Notes under the pieces: model-generated
What the model was told of the DNA's origin: nothing
What the model saw: the letters and a program-made list of their open reading frames with translations, nothing else
The model's database searches: none
Translations under genes and position numbers: made by a program
Shown: positions 28,027 to 37,457 of the stretch, piece by piece
How the letters are laid out: the number at the start of each line of letters is the position of its first letter
How positions within the stretch are numbered: the first letter of the stretch is position 1
From: Sphingobacteriaceae bacterium DW12
Lineage (GTDB): Bacteria; Bacteroidota; Bacteroidia; Sphingobacteriales; Sphingobacteriaceae
Direction of reading: 5' to 3'
Assembly (NCBI GenBank): GCA_000783305.1
Contig: JROE01000010.1
Location: 62,001-126,000, forward strand
Length of the DNA stretch: 64,000 nucleotides

Positions 28027-29250
28027 TTACTCAAAATCCTTATATAACAGATATTTCTTCCGCATCTGTTTGTATTTCCTCAACTCGTCATTCCAAGAGT
28101 CTTTGATCTCCTGTTCGGACTTTCCCACCAATATTTGCTTTCTCAACTCATCTGTACCAGCCAGTTTATCAAAAAAATCAGCCCTTGCAAAGAATTTAGT
28201 TTTATCTGGCATCTTGTTATAAAAGTCTAACAAGTACTTTAAAGTGAATTTCTGCTCAGCTGCAGGAAGCTCCCTAAGGTCAATTCCGTAGTTGGTGACA
28301 CCTTTACCTTCTACATGCTTAGACATCCCTGCCCGAGAAGTAGGTGTAAATGTAAAATCACCATATACAGGATTTGTGTATCCGACCACTTGAAACGGCC
28401 AGTCTGTACCTCGCCCCACTGAAATATCAGTACCTTCAAATAAGCATAAAGAGGTATATAAACGTACAGAAAGGGGATTGGGTAGACTAGGAGAAGGTAT
28501 CACCGGAAGGTCATACATCATGGAATGATCGTAATTTTCAACCGCTATTACGGTCAATTTGCATTCGACTCCGTTCTCCAGCCATTTCTCTCCGTTGATC
28601 ATTTTCGCAAGCTCCCCTACGGTCAAACCATGAATCATAGCAATTTTATGAAAAGAAACATTCGACTTGAACTTATCATCCGTACGAACCGGACCGTCTA
28701 CTTGATCCCCATTAGGATTCGGGCGATCGAGCACAATCAATTCTTTCTTATGTTTAGCACAAAGTTCCATCACCCGATGAAGGGAAGTAATATAAGTATA
28801 GAATCGAGCCCCCACATCCTGCAAATCAAATATCATCACATCTATAGACTGTACAATAGAGTCTTGCTTTTCGTTCCCTCCATATAAGGTATAGAGCGGC
28901 ACACCTGTCTTCTTATCTACATCATTACTCACCTTTTCCCCTCTTTCAACATCCCCTCTAAACCCATGCTCTGGCGCAAATCCGAATTTTAAATTAACCT
29001 TCTCCCGCAGTAGCACATCTAATAAATGTTCGTCACCGACAACAGAGGTCTGATTACCCATCAAGCCCACCTTCTTTCCTTCTAAAAGAGGTAAATACAC
29101 CGATATACGATCTGCTCCGGGGATAATTTTCATTTCGCGCCTATCATTTTGGTCGACCCTTTGCCTGCGCGAATCTTTAAATTTCCCAATACAAGCATAG
29201 GTTAATATGCACAAACAAATAGTCCCTAAAATGACGGTGTAGTTTCTCAT
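28027..29250 (-). CDS. namZ: DUF1343/GH171 exo-beta-N-acetylmuramidase-like lipoprotein (NamZ-like)
   Basis: The 407-residue protein has a lipoprotein signal ending ILTYAC at Cys20. The DUF1343 core carries LMGNQTSVVG near residue 63, PEHGFRG at 93-99, IFDLQDVGARFYTYI near 140, LDRPNPNG near 173 and LFEGTDISVGRGT near 271. The founding member, Bacillus subtilis NamZ (YbbC), releases terminal MurNAc from glycan strands and is encoded with murQ, amiE and nagZ. Here the gene is first in the block that ends in murQ, which supports the same role. It would act in the periplasm or at the surface. The mature N-terminus has a basic linker of about 20 residues. Confidence 0.9.
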   Translation of the reverse strand: MRNYTVILGTICLCILTYACIGKFKDSRRQRVDQNDRREMKIIPGADRISVYLPLLEGKKVGLMGNQTSVVGDEHLLDVLLREKVNLKFGFAPEHGFRGDVERGEKVSNDVDKKTGVPLYTLYGGNEKQDSIVQSIDVMIFDLQDVGARFYTYITSLHRVMELCAKHKKELIVLDRPNPNGDQVDGPVRTDDKFKSNVSFHKIAMIHGLTVGELAKMINGEKWLENGVECKLTVIAVENYDHSMMYDLPVIPSPSLPNPLSVRLYTSLCLFEGTDISVGRGTDWPFQVVGYTNPVYGDFTFTPTSRAGMSKHVEGKGVTNYGIDLRELPAAEQKFTLKYLLDFYNKMPDKTKFFARADFFDKLAGTDELRKQILVGKSEQEIKDSWNDELRKYKQMRKKYLLYKDFE

Positions 29251-29746
29251 AATTTAGTGTTAATAAAAAAAGTAAATGGTCATTATTATGCACAATTACC
29301 TCGCAAACTCTCATAAAACAGAATAAAAATAAGCGAATATTGTCGATTTAAGCAAAATAAAAAATCAAAAACGCATCATTAAGTTAAAATTATTTGCAAA
29401 AACAAGAGATTAAGTAAATTTTGCAGACAAAATAAATAATCACAAACACCACAAAACAAGCAACTTAAATCATAAAAAACTACATCAACAGTGTATAAGA
29501 AACACCTAAATGTAACAAATAGAATACAAATAAGAAAATGTAAAATAATGCACAATAATGCACACTCCTTATGCAATCATTTGATGAAGGTTGGAACCTC
29601 GCGTCGAAATAAAAAAGAGTGATTCAATAAGAAAAGGATAGTGGCTTGAAAATAGGCTTTAAATATTTAATTTCAGGACACCATAGTAGACAGTATTAGA
29701 GAATGACCCAACATAAAACAGATGGTGGAGCCTCATCTGCCAGTCT
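29251..29746. other. 496-base gap upstream of the NamZ-like gene
   Basis: The plus strand is very rich in A. No credible gene was found; the only open frame, 65 codons on the minus strand at 29379-29576, is low-complexity. No full TAnnTTTG box was found on the minus strand. The region holds a tandem 10-base repeat at 29545-29564 and probably contains the promoter of the operon. Confidence 0.5.
29545..29564. repeat. two tandem copies of ATAATGCACA
   Basis: ATAATGCACA at 29545-29554 is repeated exactly at 29555-29564, one helical turn apart, which suits a regulator site. A one-mismatch copy, ATTATGCACA, lies at 29285-29294, close to the NamZ-like gene start. Confidence 0.45.
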
Positions 29747-30406
29747 CTATTTAGAAACCCTAAAGTTTCGAAGGTGTTCGCGGTTCAACTGACTGCGTAA
29801 CCGCTTCATGAAGCCCAGCCCAGGGTCGGACTTCCCCGTGATGTAGTTCGGATCAGTCTCTTTCCACCACGCTGTATTCTTTAGTTGCTTATATTCCAAG
29901 TGACCAATTACCATCTCTATGGGATACTTTTGAGCCAACTTATCGATTAGCTGTTTATTAGCCTTAAGCTGAGCATCCGTCAGCGGGTTTTTCTCACTAC
30001 CTATATTTTCAATTCCAATAGCACAGTAATTCAATCCTATAGTATGCCTAGCAAATATCGTATCCGGCAGGAACTGATAAATGGTACCGTCACGATCGAC
30101 TACATATTGGGAGGAGACATTCAATTTACTAGCCTTTGTCAACTCAGGCCGCCCTGGTAACAGCACAGGATTAAACGTGTTAAAAGTCGCCTTTACGCTA
30201 TTATTTGCGGTCCAGTGCACCACGATTATCTGCGGAGTTATGCTAGCAGTCTCTTGTTTAAGCCCATGCCTAATCTGTAGATATTCCACCGAAAGTCGTT
30301 CACGCTCCGCATTCCATGTTATCGGTGTCTGGATAATTTTGAGCTTTTGAGCTTCAGTAGAAAAATACGATAAAATTAGAAGGGTGACGAGCATTAAATT
30401 TTTCAT
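29747..30406 (-). CDS. zinc N-acetylmuramoyl-L-alanine amidase (Amidase_2 fold), exported
   Basis: The chosen start is the second Met, which gives a 219-residue protein with a clear signal peptide (MKNLMLVTLLILSYFSTEAQ). The frame is open from 30436, but that upstream start lies inside an inverted repeat. Amidase_2/AmpD-type zinc ligands are visible as the His in IVVHWTANN, the His in VIGHLEY and the Asp in GKSDPGLG. The conserved SQYVVDRDGTIYQ and IGIENIGSE segments are also present. It would cut the lactyl-L-alanine amide and separate peptides from MurNAc before sugar recycling, as AmiE does in the B. subtilis operon. It stands between the two Sus operons on the same strand. Confidence 0.92.
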   Translation of the reverse strand: MKNLMLVTLLILSYFSTEAQKLKIIQTPITWNAERERLSVEYLQIRHGLKQETASITPQIIVVHWTANNSVKATFNTFNPVLLPGRPELTKASKLNVSSQYVVDRDGTIYQFLPDTIFARHTIGLNYCAIGIENIGSEKNPLTDAQLKANKQLIDKLAQKYPIEMVIGHLEYKQLKNTAWWKETDPNYITGKSDPGLGFMKRLRSQLNREHLRNFRVSK

Positions 30407-30418
30407 ATCAATCCAATA

Positions 30419-30454
30419 TACGAAGAAGTTCGTCAATTAACGACCTTCTTCGTA
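30419..30454. promoter_or_regulatory. inverted repeat directly upstream of the amidase gene
   Basis: TACGAAGAAG (30419-30428) and CTTCTTCGTA (30445-30454) are perfect 10-base arms with extra pairing inside the 16-base loop. The structure ends 13 bases before the amidase ATG. Without a T tract it looks more like an operator or leader hairpin than a terminator. Confidence 0.45.
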
Positions 30455-30512
30455 CAACTCAAAAACCTTTGCTAACACAGTTCTTTATTAATGGATAAGT
30501 ACAACACTCGTT

Positions 30513-30992
30513 TTACTTATCCCAAAATATAGGCTTTGCCAAATACCCAACTTTAGTTGCCTCAGGATCTTGCTTTAAAACCTGATCGATGTTATAATTT
30601 ATCGAATACGATGCCACAGCAAAACGTCTCGGCCACATAGTTGTATTTGGAAATTCTTGGGTAAATACATGTCCGGGACGCTTGAACCCCTTATAAATAC
30701 CTGTGGCTTCATTATACTCATTAGTAGCATCTGTACAATAATTCATCCTACGAACATCAGAAAATATTTCTGGAGAATAGGACAAGGCAATATACTTTTG
30801 GATCATAATGTGGCTCAATGTCAATTGTCCCGCATTCTGCACGACTGAAGTGCTATTTAAGTAAGGTCCAGCATTGAGCCCCATTTGCTCTATATGTGCA
30901 CGAATCCCTGCTCTATACGCACTCAATACCGATACCTGCTCCCCCTTTTTGAGATAAACCTCAGCCTCAATAAACCGCATCAACGTCCTTAT
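30513..30992 (-). pseudogene. C-terminal remnant of a SusD-family gene
   Basis: About 155 residues read as the C-terminal third of a SusD protein: LMRFIEAEVYLKKGE is the TPR-like signature, LTLSHIMIQKYIAL matches the SusD at 32-34 kb (LTLSHIMMQKWVAL), and the end AKPIFWDK is a typical SusD terminus. A TGA lies at 30993-30995 in frame and nothing like the first 300 or more residues follows upstream. The reading frame itself has no internal stop. It is read as the leftover of a third Sus pair lost by deletion; expression is unlikely. Confidence 0.75.
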
Positions 30993-31187
30993 TCACGCTT
31001 CAAACAGAAGACAGAGGAGCTCTCTAACCCACTACAGAAATATTCCCCGTTTGGAAACCCAATTACTCGATTTGAATTTGCATTATTTAACCACGGCCTC
31101 ATGACAAAGACAACTATACTTCTAGCAAACATTCTTACCATTCAAGTCCCGCAAAGACGTGACATCGTCATACCTTATGAATCGACA
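30993..31187. other. unassigned segment between the SusD remnant and a terminator
   Basis: No known gene was recognised. Short open frames exist on both strands, for example a minus-strand frame containing VIGFPNGEYFCSGL and a plus-strand frame containing KYSPFGNPITRFEF. The segment probably marks the deletion or insertion boundary that removed the SusD N-terminus. Confidence 0.3.
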
Positions 31188-31188
31188 T

Positions 31189-31218
31189 AAAAAAAAAGAA
31201 GATGCAAAAGCACCTTCT
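31189..31218 (-). terminator. rho-independent terminator after the SusE-like gene
   Basis: On the minus strand AGAAGGTGC pairs with GCATCTTCT (one G-T pair) around a TTTT loop, followed by a run of T. It closes the second Sus operon. Confidence 0.8.
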
Positions 31219-31243
31219 TTCACCAAAAATAAAAACCTCAAGA

Positions 31244-32110
31244 TTACAATACGCCCGCAGAGCGTACAGATGCTATCGGTGTAGCAGCTCTAAACCCAGC
31301 CAGTGTATGAAGATAAATCCGGCCAATATTAGCATTCCACCAATCAGCATAATCAATCATATTACCCGCACTATTTCTCACCTTTAAACTACCTTGATCA
31401 GACCCATCTGCGCCTATCAGCCTAATCCGATAGTCAATGCGGGCACTACCTGAAGAGATCTCCACCGTTTTGTTGACAGTCACTGGCTCCCAACCCGTTG
31501 CCTCACCAAAAGCGACAGGAGGTCCCAAATTTGCCCAATCACTTTTCTGATTTGTAGTATTATCTACTATATACTGAAACTGATACTGCAATTTCAGAGA
31601 TGTAGGTACGCCAGTAGTTTCGTATAGAAAATTAGAAAATTTTATCCAAGCAGTAGTACCTGTAAATTCGGTAGTCACTTTAGGATAAGGCGTCTCATTC
31701 TTAATAATTACTGGGGGTTTGTTAAAATCATGAACAACGAGATTGTATTTACCAGCAGGCAGATCAAAACTCTGATCATAGGCAAGCGTTAGACTATTAA
31801 CAGCTCCTCTATACAGCTTTAGACTAACTGCTCCGGGTTTCGTCGTAAAGAATCTCCCTACCGCACCACTAGGTATAAAATTATAGGTCGACAATGGCGT
31901 CGTCTCATTGGTCAATAGTTCACCGTTTAACTCGACCTTATTTATATTATTTGCTGTTCCGGTAGTTAGGGGCACCATATAGAAGATTTGGAACTGCGCT
32001 GTGGTTTCGTCATCCACCAATGTTGCTTTATATTCTACAACATGTTTTTCACAGGCAGTCGAGAATAGTACACACGTTAGGATTAACAATAATTTATTTA
32101 GATTTTTCAT
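31244..32110 (-). CDS. SusE-like lipoprotein with DUF4397-like domain
   Basis: The frame is open from 32194, but the Met at 32110 starts a clear lipoprotein signal (MKNLNKLLLILTCVLFSTAC), so it is taken as the start; the protein then has 288 residues. An N-terminal beta domain (about 30-135) with LPAGKYNLVVHD resembles DUF4397. A second beta domain (about 140-285) is of jelly-roll type, with VTVNKTVEISSG and a Trp-rich end. It follows the second susD and is probably a surface glycan-binding protein. No catalytic motif is seen. A terminator follows 26 bases downstream. Confidence 0.7.
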   Translation of the reverse strand: MKNLNKLLLILTCVLFSTACEKHVVEYKATLVDDETTAQFQIFYMVPLTTGTANNINKVELNGELLTNETTPLSTYNFIPSGAVGRFFTTKPGAVSLKLYRGAVNSLTLAYDQSFDLPAGKYNLVVHDFNKPPVIIKNETPYPKVTTEFTGTTAWIKFSNFLYETTGVPTSLKLQYQFQYIVDNTTNQKSDWANLGPPVAFGEATGWEPVTVNKTVEISSGSARIDYRIRLIGADGSDQGSLKVRNSAGNMIDYADWWNANIGRIYLHTLAGFRAATPIASVRSAGVL

Positions 32111-32165
32111 TTGAAATATATTTAAATTGCAACAAAAGCTGCGGTATATATCATAAAACACTTCT

Positions 32166-34028
32166 CTATTTTGGCATATCGCCAGGATAAGCAAACCAAG
32201 GTATCGACGTCTGATAGTTGTCGGCCGTACCCGGAATAGGCTTTAATCCTTCCAATGCAGGAAGATTCCACATGTATTCAGAATTAAAACGTGGTCTCAA
32301 CCTATAACTTGGCGAACCTTCATTTCGAATATCATAAGCTCCTTTTCGACCTTCAACTTGAGCGGGCGCCAGATAAAGCCCCTTATATACTTTAGAGGAA
32401 TTAGTATCCCATTTTTGCTCCAGTTGCGCTTGAATCCATCCATTTCCGTTACTCGGATACTCTCCATTATAGTCAATATCGTAATGATATTTACGCATAT
32501 CAACCCAAGCCTCGGTAGCACCCCAAGGATAAAGTGCCACCCATTTTTGCATCATGATATGAGAAAGCGTTAATTCAGACAAACCACCCACAAACGGGCC
32601 ATTAATATACTCACTCCCCAATGTATTGAAAAGTTCCTTGGTGATTTTATCACCACCTGTAGGGCTACCTTCTTTGCCTGGGTAAATATATCGAGCTGTA
32701 GTCTTCACATCTGCGTCAACACCTTTTTTAAACGACTCAAATGCTTCCGACACACGACCTAATTTCCAGTAAGCTTCGGCCAAACATAACTGAATCTCCG
32801 CATATGTGGTCAGAATATACGGAGCATCATCTCGATAAATCCAACGGCCAGTTCCATCGTGTACAGCTCCACTAGGTACAGAAGCTATCGTTCTTCCATA
32901 AAAAGATGGAGCCTGTCCGACTGGCCCCACTTTGGCCGTAAACGTTCCTCCGTAATACTTGTAAGTTTTTACACTATCTGCATTATTCAGATATAGGTAA
33001 TTAGGGTTGCTGACCGTCGATAATTTCACAGCCACTCTAGGATCAAAATGCCCTTTAACTTTCAATAAGGTATCTGCTACGATTTGCTTTGTTGCGAGTT
33101 TGAAAGGATAGTACGGGTTATTGGTTTCTCGAATCTTATCCCCTGTAGATTGGTCGTATTCAGGCACCGTACCCGTGAGCACCTGCACTGCATACTCATG
33201 CTGAAAATAATCATATGTCAAACTTCCTCGCGCGGTACCCCAAAAATTGTTGTAACCCGTATAAGGCGCCTCTTGCGAACCACCAGCGATTTTCAGCGTA
33301 GCGTCATCATCCGGACTTTGGAAAGATTTCATAGCTGCCTCGATGAGCTCTTGCGCATACTTATCTTTGAAATCGCTTTTATTACTCAGGGAAGCTAGAT
33401 TACGTACAATCACTGCGTAGGCAAACTTAATCCACTTGGATTTATCGCCACCATATATATAATCATTACCACTAATTTTCGTTCCATAATCATGATTATC
33501 TTCACGCTCTAACAGCTCAACTGCGGTATGAGCCCACCCCCTTACCTGCTCATAAACAGCGTCCTGATAATCATAATTATGAGAGAGAAGTTCCGGCACA
33601 AAAGCATCCTTCATTGGTACCTCTCCATGAATCTTCGTCAGGGCATCCCAACTGAACGCCTTAATAGCATAGCCAATCCCCGCCAATGTCCAATCTTCTG
33701 CTTCTAAAGATTGATTAATCATATTCTCCAAATTCATTCCTTGGTTCCAATAGACCACCCTCCACATTTCCCCTCCTGCATCACTTCCCAATGAATAAAA
33801 GTGATTGGCAAAGGATGTGTACGCTGTTGTCCCCATCATCTGCGTCATGGGACCAATAGCACGACCATCCCAGTATATCCCTTGGTACTGCTGCGTAATA
33901 TTCGCCAGATACAAGTAGCCTTCCACATAATCGGGTGCATCGATATTTTTATTTACATCTAAGTATTTTTCACAGCTCCCCATTACCAATAGAAAGGGAA
34001 TGAGTATATATATTAACTTCTTTTTCAT
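32166..34028 (-). CDS. SusD/RagB family outer-membrane lipoprotein, SusD_2 type (pair 2)
   Basis: The 620-residue protein has a lipobox ending LVMGSC near residue 19 and CEKYLDVNKNIDAPD, the SusD_2 opening. Helical TPR-like segments include IGYAIKAFSWDALTKIHGEVP near residues 117-137 and YAEIQLCLAEAYWKLGRVSEA near 416-436, with LTLSHIMMQKWVAL near 504-517. It differs strongly from the SusD at 22.6 kb, so the two pairs were probably acquired or specialised separately. The gene starts 16 bases after susC pair 2. Its partner should be the lid-bound importer at 34-37 kb. Confidence 0.95.
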   Translation of the reverse strand: MKKKLIYILIPFLLVMGSCEKYLDVNKNIDAPDYVEGYLYLANITQQYQGIYWDGRAIGPMTQMMGTTAYTSFANHFYSLGSDAGGEMWRVVYWNQGMNLENMINQSLEAEDWTLAGIGYAIKAFSWDALTKIHGEVPMKDAFVPELLSHNYDYQDAVYEQVRGWAHTAVELLEREDNHDYGTKISGNDYIYGGDKSKWIKFAYAVIVRNLASLSNKSDFKDKYAQELIEAAMKSFQSPDDDATLKIAGGSQEAPYTGYNNFWGTARGSLTYDYFQHEYAVQVLTGTVPEYDQSTGDKIRETNNPYYPFKLATKQIVADTLLKVKGHFDPRVAVKLSTVSNPNYLYLNNADSVKTYKYYGGTFTAKVGPVGQAPSFYGRTIASVPSGAVHDGTGRWIYRDDAPYILTTYAEIQLCLAEAYWKLGRVSEAFESFKKGVDADVKTTARYIYPGKEGSPTGGDKITKELFNTLGSEYINGPFVGGLSELTLSHIMMQKWVALYPWGATEAWVDMRKYHYDIDYNGEYPSNGNGWIQAQLEQKWDTNSSKVYKGLYLAPAQVEGRKGAYDIRNEGSPSYRLRPRFNSEYMWNLPALEGLKPIPGTADNYQTSIPWFAYPGDMPK

Positions 34029-34044
34029 GTTTTCCTATTTAACT

Positions 34045-37000
34045 TTAGTTCAATGTTAGACTCAATCCCACTGAAAAACCACGGGGGTTAGGTATAGACC
34101 AAATATCATAACCCTCACCCCCAGTCCCTCCGGCTGCAGCTGAGACTGTATTGCCCACTGCATCTATTCCCGAATAATTAGTCCAGGTCAACAAGTCATT
34201 TCCCACAAAGTAAACGTCCATCGCAGAAATTATCTTCCCACGACTTAAGAACTTTTTCGGAAGCCGATAAGAAAGCCGCAGTTCTTGTAACCTTACATAG
34301 TTTACATCTTTCTCTAACCAATCCTCATCTCCTCCTCCAAATATCGTGGTTCCGTAAAGTCGATAATCAACTCCAATATTATTCTTGGTAGGTGTATCTG
34401 TATTTTCGTTTCCATCCCTTAACACTCCATTAAAGACATATGGACCTCTTTCGCGCAAATCGACCGACTCCCAGCTTGTCCCATTCGTCATCATCGTCCG
34501 TTTAGTACCATTGATAACGGTTGCTCCAAAGCGCCCAGCAAACAGCCCAGAGAGTCGAATATCTTTGTAGGTCAATGCGGTCGTCACACCGAATCTAACT
34601 TTAGGTTCTCTATCACCAATTACAGACCATTGAGCTTTAGTGATAGGCAGCCCTGTACTTGGACTGACCAACACCTCTCCCTTGTCATTTCTTTCGTAAG
34701 CTAACCCCGTCAAGGTAGTAATGGGTTGTCCCACCATTATACCATTACGCACATTTCCTGAATTCCAAGTATATGCGTTATAATATTCTGTCACATTTTC
34801 TGGGAGATACAAGACTTTAGACTTTCCTTGTGAAGCGTTCACACCTAGATTCCAAGTCAACCCATTCGTCTTCTTTATAATATCTCCATCGATATGACCT
34901 TCCCATCCCCAAGTCTTAAACGTCCCCACATTCATATTGTTCAATACAAATCCAGTTGCATAGCTCAATCTAAAACCCTTTACAATCTGATCGGCATTTC
35001 TCGTCCCGAAATAGGTGAAACTCGCATTGACTCTATTGTTGAACAATCTCAAATCTATACCACCTTCATGTGCTGTCGTCATTTCTGGCCGTAGATTTGG
35101 GTTAGGCCCAGTAGTCCCATATTGAAACCCTCCACCTGTTAATTCGCTATATACAAGCTGAGGTGCTATTTCAAGAGGCCCTGCATCCTTACCCACTTGC
35201 GCCACGGACCCCCTTAGCTTAACATAGTTAATCGCTGGGATAGCTTTCATAAATTCTAAATCAGATAGAATGAATGACCCCTCAATAGCAGGATAAAAAT
35301 AGGTATTGTTGTTCGTCGGTAAGGTAGACGACCAGTCGTTACGGCCTCTTAGCGTAATGAAAGCAATATTGTCGTATCCAAACTCCATTTGGGCAGAAAG
35401 AGCTTGTATCCGCCTTTTCGTATTTCTTTGAGACCCTGTTTGAGTAAGCGGATTCGTATTGTTAATCGACTGAAAATCTGCGACAGTAAAGTCAGTACCA
35501 TTTACAGCCGATCGTGTCACACCATTTTCCATCTGATGATACCCCACCTGTCCTGAAAAGGAAAGCTTATCATTTAGGAACTTATTATTATATCCCGCTA
35601 GGATATTGATCGTGGGGTCCGAAAAATTAGCTTGTACTAAATTATATTGCCCAACTCCAGCATTTTTATTCGCATAGTAAGGATGAGTGGATGTTTCAAA
35701 AGTCTGCATTCCGACATCCCAACCAACTTGCGCGCGAAGAAACGTGTTTTCAATAGGCGTAAAATTCATCGCAATATTACTTAGAAATCGATCTGATTTG
35801 TCATAAAACTTATTCTTATTCATCGCAAAAAGCGGGTTTAGAAGATCTTCATCCAAATAATAGTCTGGCTTTCTCATATGACTCCCATCAGCAGCAAGAT
35901 AATTGCTTACATCATCCACTATCGGCCACAGCATGGCCCGATACAATGGTCCATCAGTCCCTCTCAGCACTTTATCATTCCCGATTTTAGTATACTGCAT
36001 CGAGCCTTCAAATTTAAGCCATGGGGTTACCACAGCTTGCCCCGACAAACTTAAACTGGTTCTATCATATCCAGTACTCTTCAATACACCATCTTGCCCC
36101 AGCTGTGAGAAACTAGCCCGTATTGTTGCTTTCTCCGACCCTGCATCAACCGAGACATTATGCCTTTGCTGTGTCCCAGTTTGAAGTATAGCGTCAATAT
36201 TATCGTACAATCGCATCCCCTCTGGATACAGACCTCCGAAACGAGCAGTATTATAATAATTTGTAGTCCCATAGTTACCATTGGCATATTTGGTCTGCAT
36301 ATCCGGATAGCCGTATGCTTTGTCCCATTTGAAATAATTACTGTAAGTAATAGTTCCTTTACCTGCTTTACCTTTTTTTGTGGTGATAATTATTGCACCA
36401 TTGGAAGCATCAGAGCCATATAGCGCAGCAGCTGCAGCACCTTTCAAAACCGTTATAGACTCGACATCCTCAGGATTAAAATCACTCCCTCTAGATGCAA
36501 AATCAAGATTTCTGACGGAATAGGTATCCCCACCGCCACCAGCCATACCCAGCGGATCGAATGTCGAATTATTCATCGGCACACCGTCGACGACATAAAG
36601 AGGTTGGTTATTCCCTGATATGGATGTGATATTTCTAAGTACTACCGTTGATGACGACCCTGGAGATCCACCCGTAGAAGTAACATTAAGTCCCGGAACT
36701 CGTCCAGCAAGAGCAGAAATAAAGTTCTCTCTCCCCGACTCGCTAATCGTTGATCCGTCAATTTGCTGTACAGAAGAACCAATAGCACGGCTCACCCGCT
36801 TCATGCCAAACTCCGCTGTAACCAGCACTTCATCCAAGGCTTGTTCGGACAAAGCCAGCGATACGTTGATACTGTCCCCAGCACTTACCGTCTGTTGCAC
36901 CTCTTTAGCTCCAATGGATCTAAAAATAAGCACGTCCCCAGGGCTTGCCTGGATAGAAAAACTTCCGTCCGCGTTCGTCTGCGTACTCGCCGACTTACCC

Positions 37001-37140
37001 TTGATAAGGACCGTCACACTTGATAATGGCGTACCGTCGGTTGAATTGGAGACTTTCCCCGTCACGGTTTTCTGTTGCGCCATCAAACTGGCTGATATGA
37101 GCATCAGCCCAAAAAATAATAAGAGTAGTTTTCTCTTCAT
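34045..37140 (-). CDS. SusC/RagA family TonB-dependent importer (pair 2)
   Basis: The 1031-residue protein has a signal peptide ending LMAQQ near residue 23, a carboxypeptidase-like domain (about 24-100) with VTGKVSNSTDGTPLSSVTVLI, and a linker EVLVTAEFGMKR. The plug (about 115-255) carries PLYVVDGVPMNNS and ALYGSDASNGAIIITTKKGK, and the barrel ends in GFSVGLSLTLN. It lacks the VVVGYG form of the TonB box seen in pair 1. It heads the second Sus operon (susC, susD, SusE-like). The palindromic terminator at 37377-37412 separates it from the GHL10 gene upstream, so it should have its own promoter in 37141-37376. Confidence 0.95.
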   Translation of the reverse strand: MKRKLLLLFFGLMLISASLMAQQKTVTGKVSNSTDGTPLSSVTVLIKGKSASTQTNADGSFSIQASPGDVLIFRSIGAKEVQQTVSAGDSINVSLALSEQALDEVLVTAEFGMKRVSRAIGSSVQQIDGSTISESGRENFISALAGRVPGLNVTSTGGSPGSSSTVVLRNITSISGNNQPLYVVDGVPMNNSTFDPLGMAGGGGDTYSVRNLDFASRGSDFNPEDVESITVLKGAAAAALYGSDASNGAIIITTKKGKAGKGTITYSNYFKWDKAYGYPDMQTKYANGNYGTTNYYNTARFGGLYPEGMRLYDNIDAILQTGTQQRHNVSVDAGSEKATIRASFSQLGQDGVLKSTGYDRTSLSLSGQAVVTPWLKFEGSMQYTKIGNDKVLRGTDGPLYRAMLWPIVDDVSNYLAADGSHMRKPDYYLDEDLLNPLFAMNKNKFYDKSDRFLSNIAMNFTPIENTFLRAQVGWDVGMQTFETSTHPYYANKNAGVGQYNLVQANFSDPTINILAGYNNKFLNDKLSFSGQVGYHQMENGVTRSAVNGTDFTVADFQSINNTNPLTQTGSQRNTKRRIQALSAQMEFGYDNIAFITLRGRNDWSSTLPTNNNTYFYPAIEGSFILSDLEFMKAIPAINYVKLRGSVAQVGKDAGPLEIAPQLVYSELTGGGFQYGTTGPNPNLRPEMTTAHEGGIDLRLFNNRVNASFTYFGTRNADQIVKGFRLSYATGFVLNNMNVGTFKTWGWEGHIDGDIIKKTNGLTWNLGVNASQGKSKVLYLPENVTEYYNAYTWNSGNVRNGIMVGQPITTLTGLAYERNDKGEVLVSPSTGLPITKAQWSVIGDREPKVRFGVTTALTYKDIRLSGLFAGRFGATVINGTKRTMMTNGTSWESVDLRERGPYVFNGVLRDGNENTDTPTKNNIGVDYRLYGTTIFGGGDEDWLEKDVNYVRLQELRLSYRLPKKFLSRGKIISAMDVYFVGNDLLTWTNYSGIDAVGNTVSAAAGGTGGEGYDIWSIPNPRGFSVGLSLTLN

Positions 37141-37376
37141 GTTTGACAGTTGGTTTTTAGGTTAATAAAAAACTTGATAGGAGCAAAAGGTTAATGTGCT
37201 TTTGTTCATATACTCAGGCAATTAGTCTCACAATGTTATGAAATAAATTTTAAAAAATGCATTTTTATGCAAAACTTTATTAAAAATAATAACAAACAAA
37301 AGCAAATGCATTTATTTGGACACATCACATTGCTATCAAAAACCAACCTAAACAATCAAATTCAACGATTAAACAT

Positions 37377-37412
37377 AAAAAAGCCTGATAATTTAAATTA
37401 TCAGGCTTTTTT
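37377..37412. terminator. perfect 36-base palindromic terminator
   Basis: The two 18-base halves, meeting at 37394/37395, are exact reverse complements and include AAAAAAGCCTGATAA and its partner. Each strand ends in TTTTTT, so it can work in both directions. It lies 45 bases after the GHL10 stop. The 236 bases between it and susC hold no gene, only AT-rich DNA with several ATGCA words. Confidence 0.85.
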
Positions 37413-37457
37413 CTTCAAAAACGCAAAAATGTCACAACGGCGCAAAAAAATGCAAAC

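Noticed and set aside
29379..29576. Open frame of 65 codons on the minus strand
   Set aside because: Low-complexity Leu/Phe/Cys-rich translation of an A-rich spacer, with no start signal or recognisable motif.
36620..37165. Long plus-strand frame of 181 codons opposite the start of susC pair 2
   Set aside because: It is antisense to a clearly coding SusC N-terminus and its translation is a mirror of that codon pattern.
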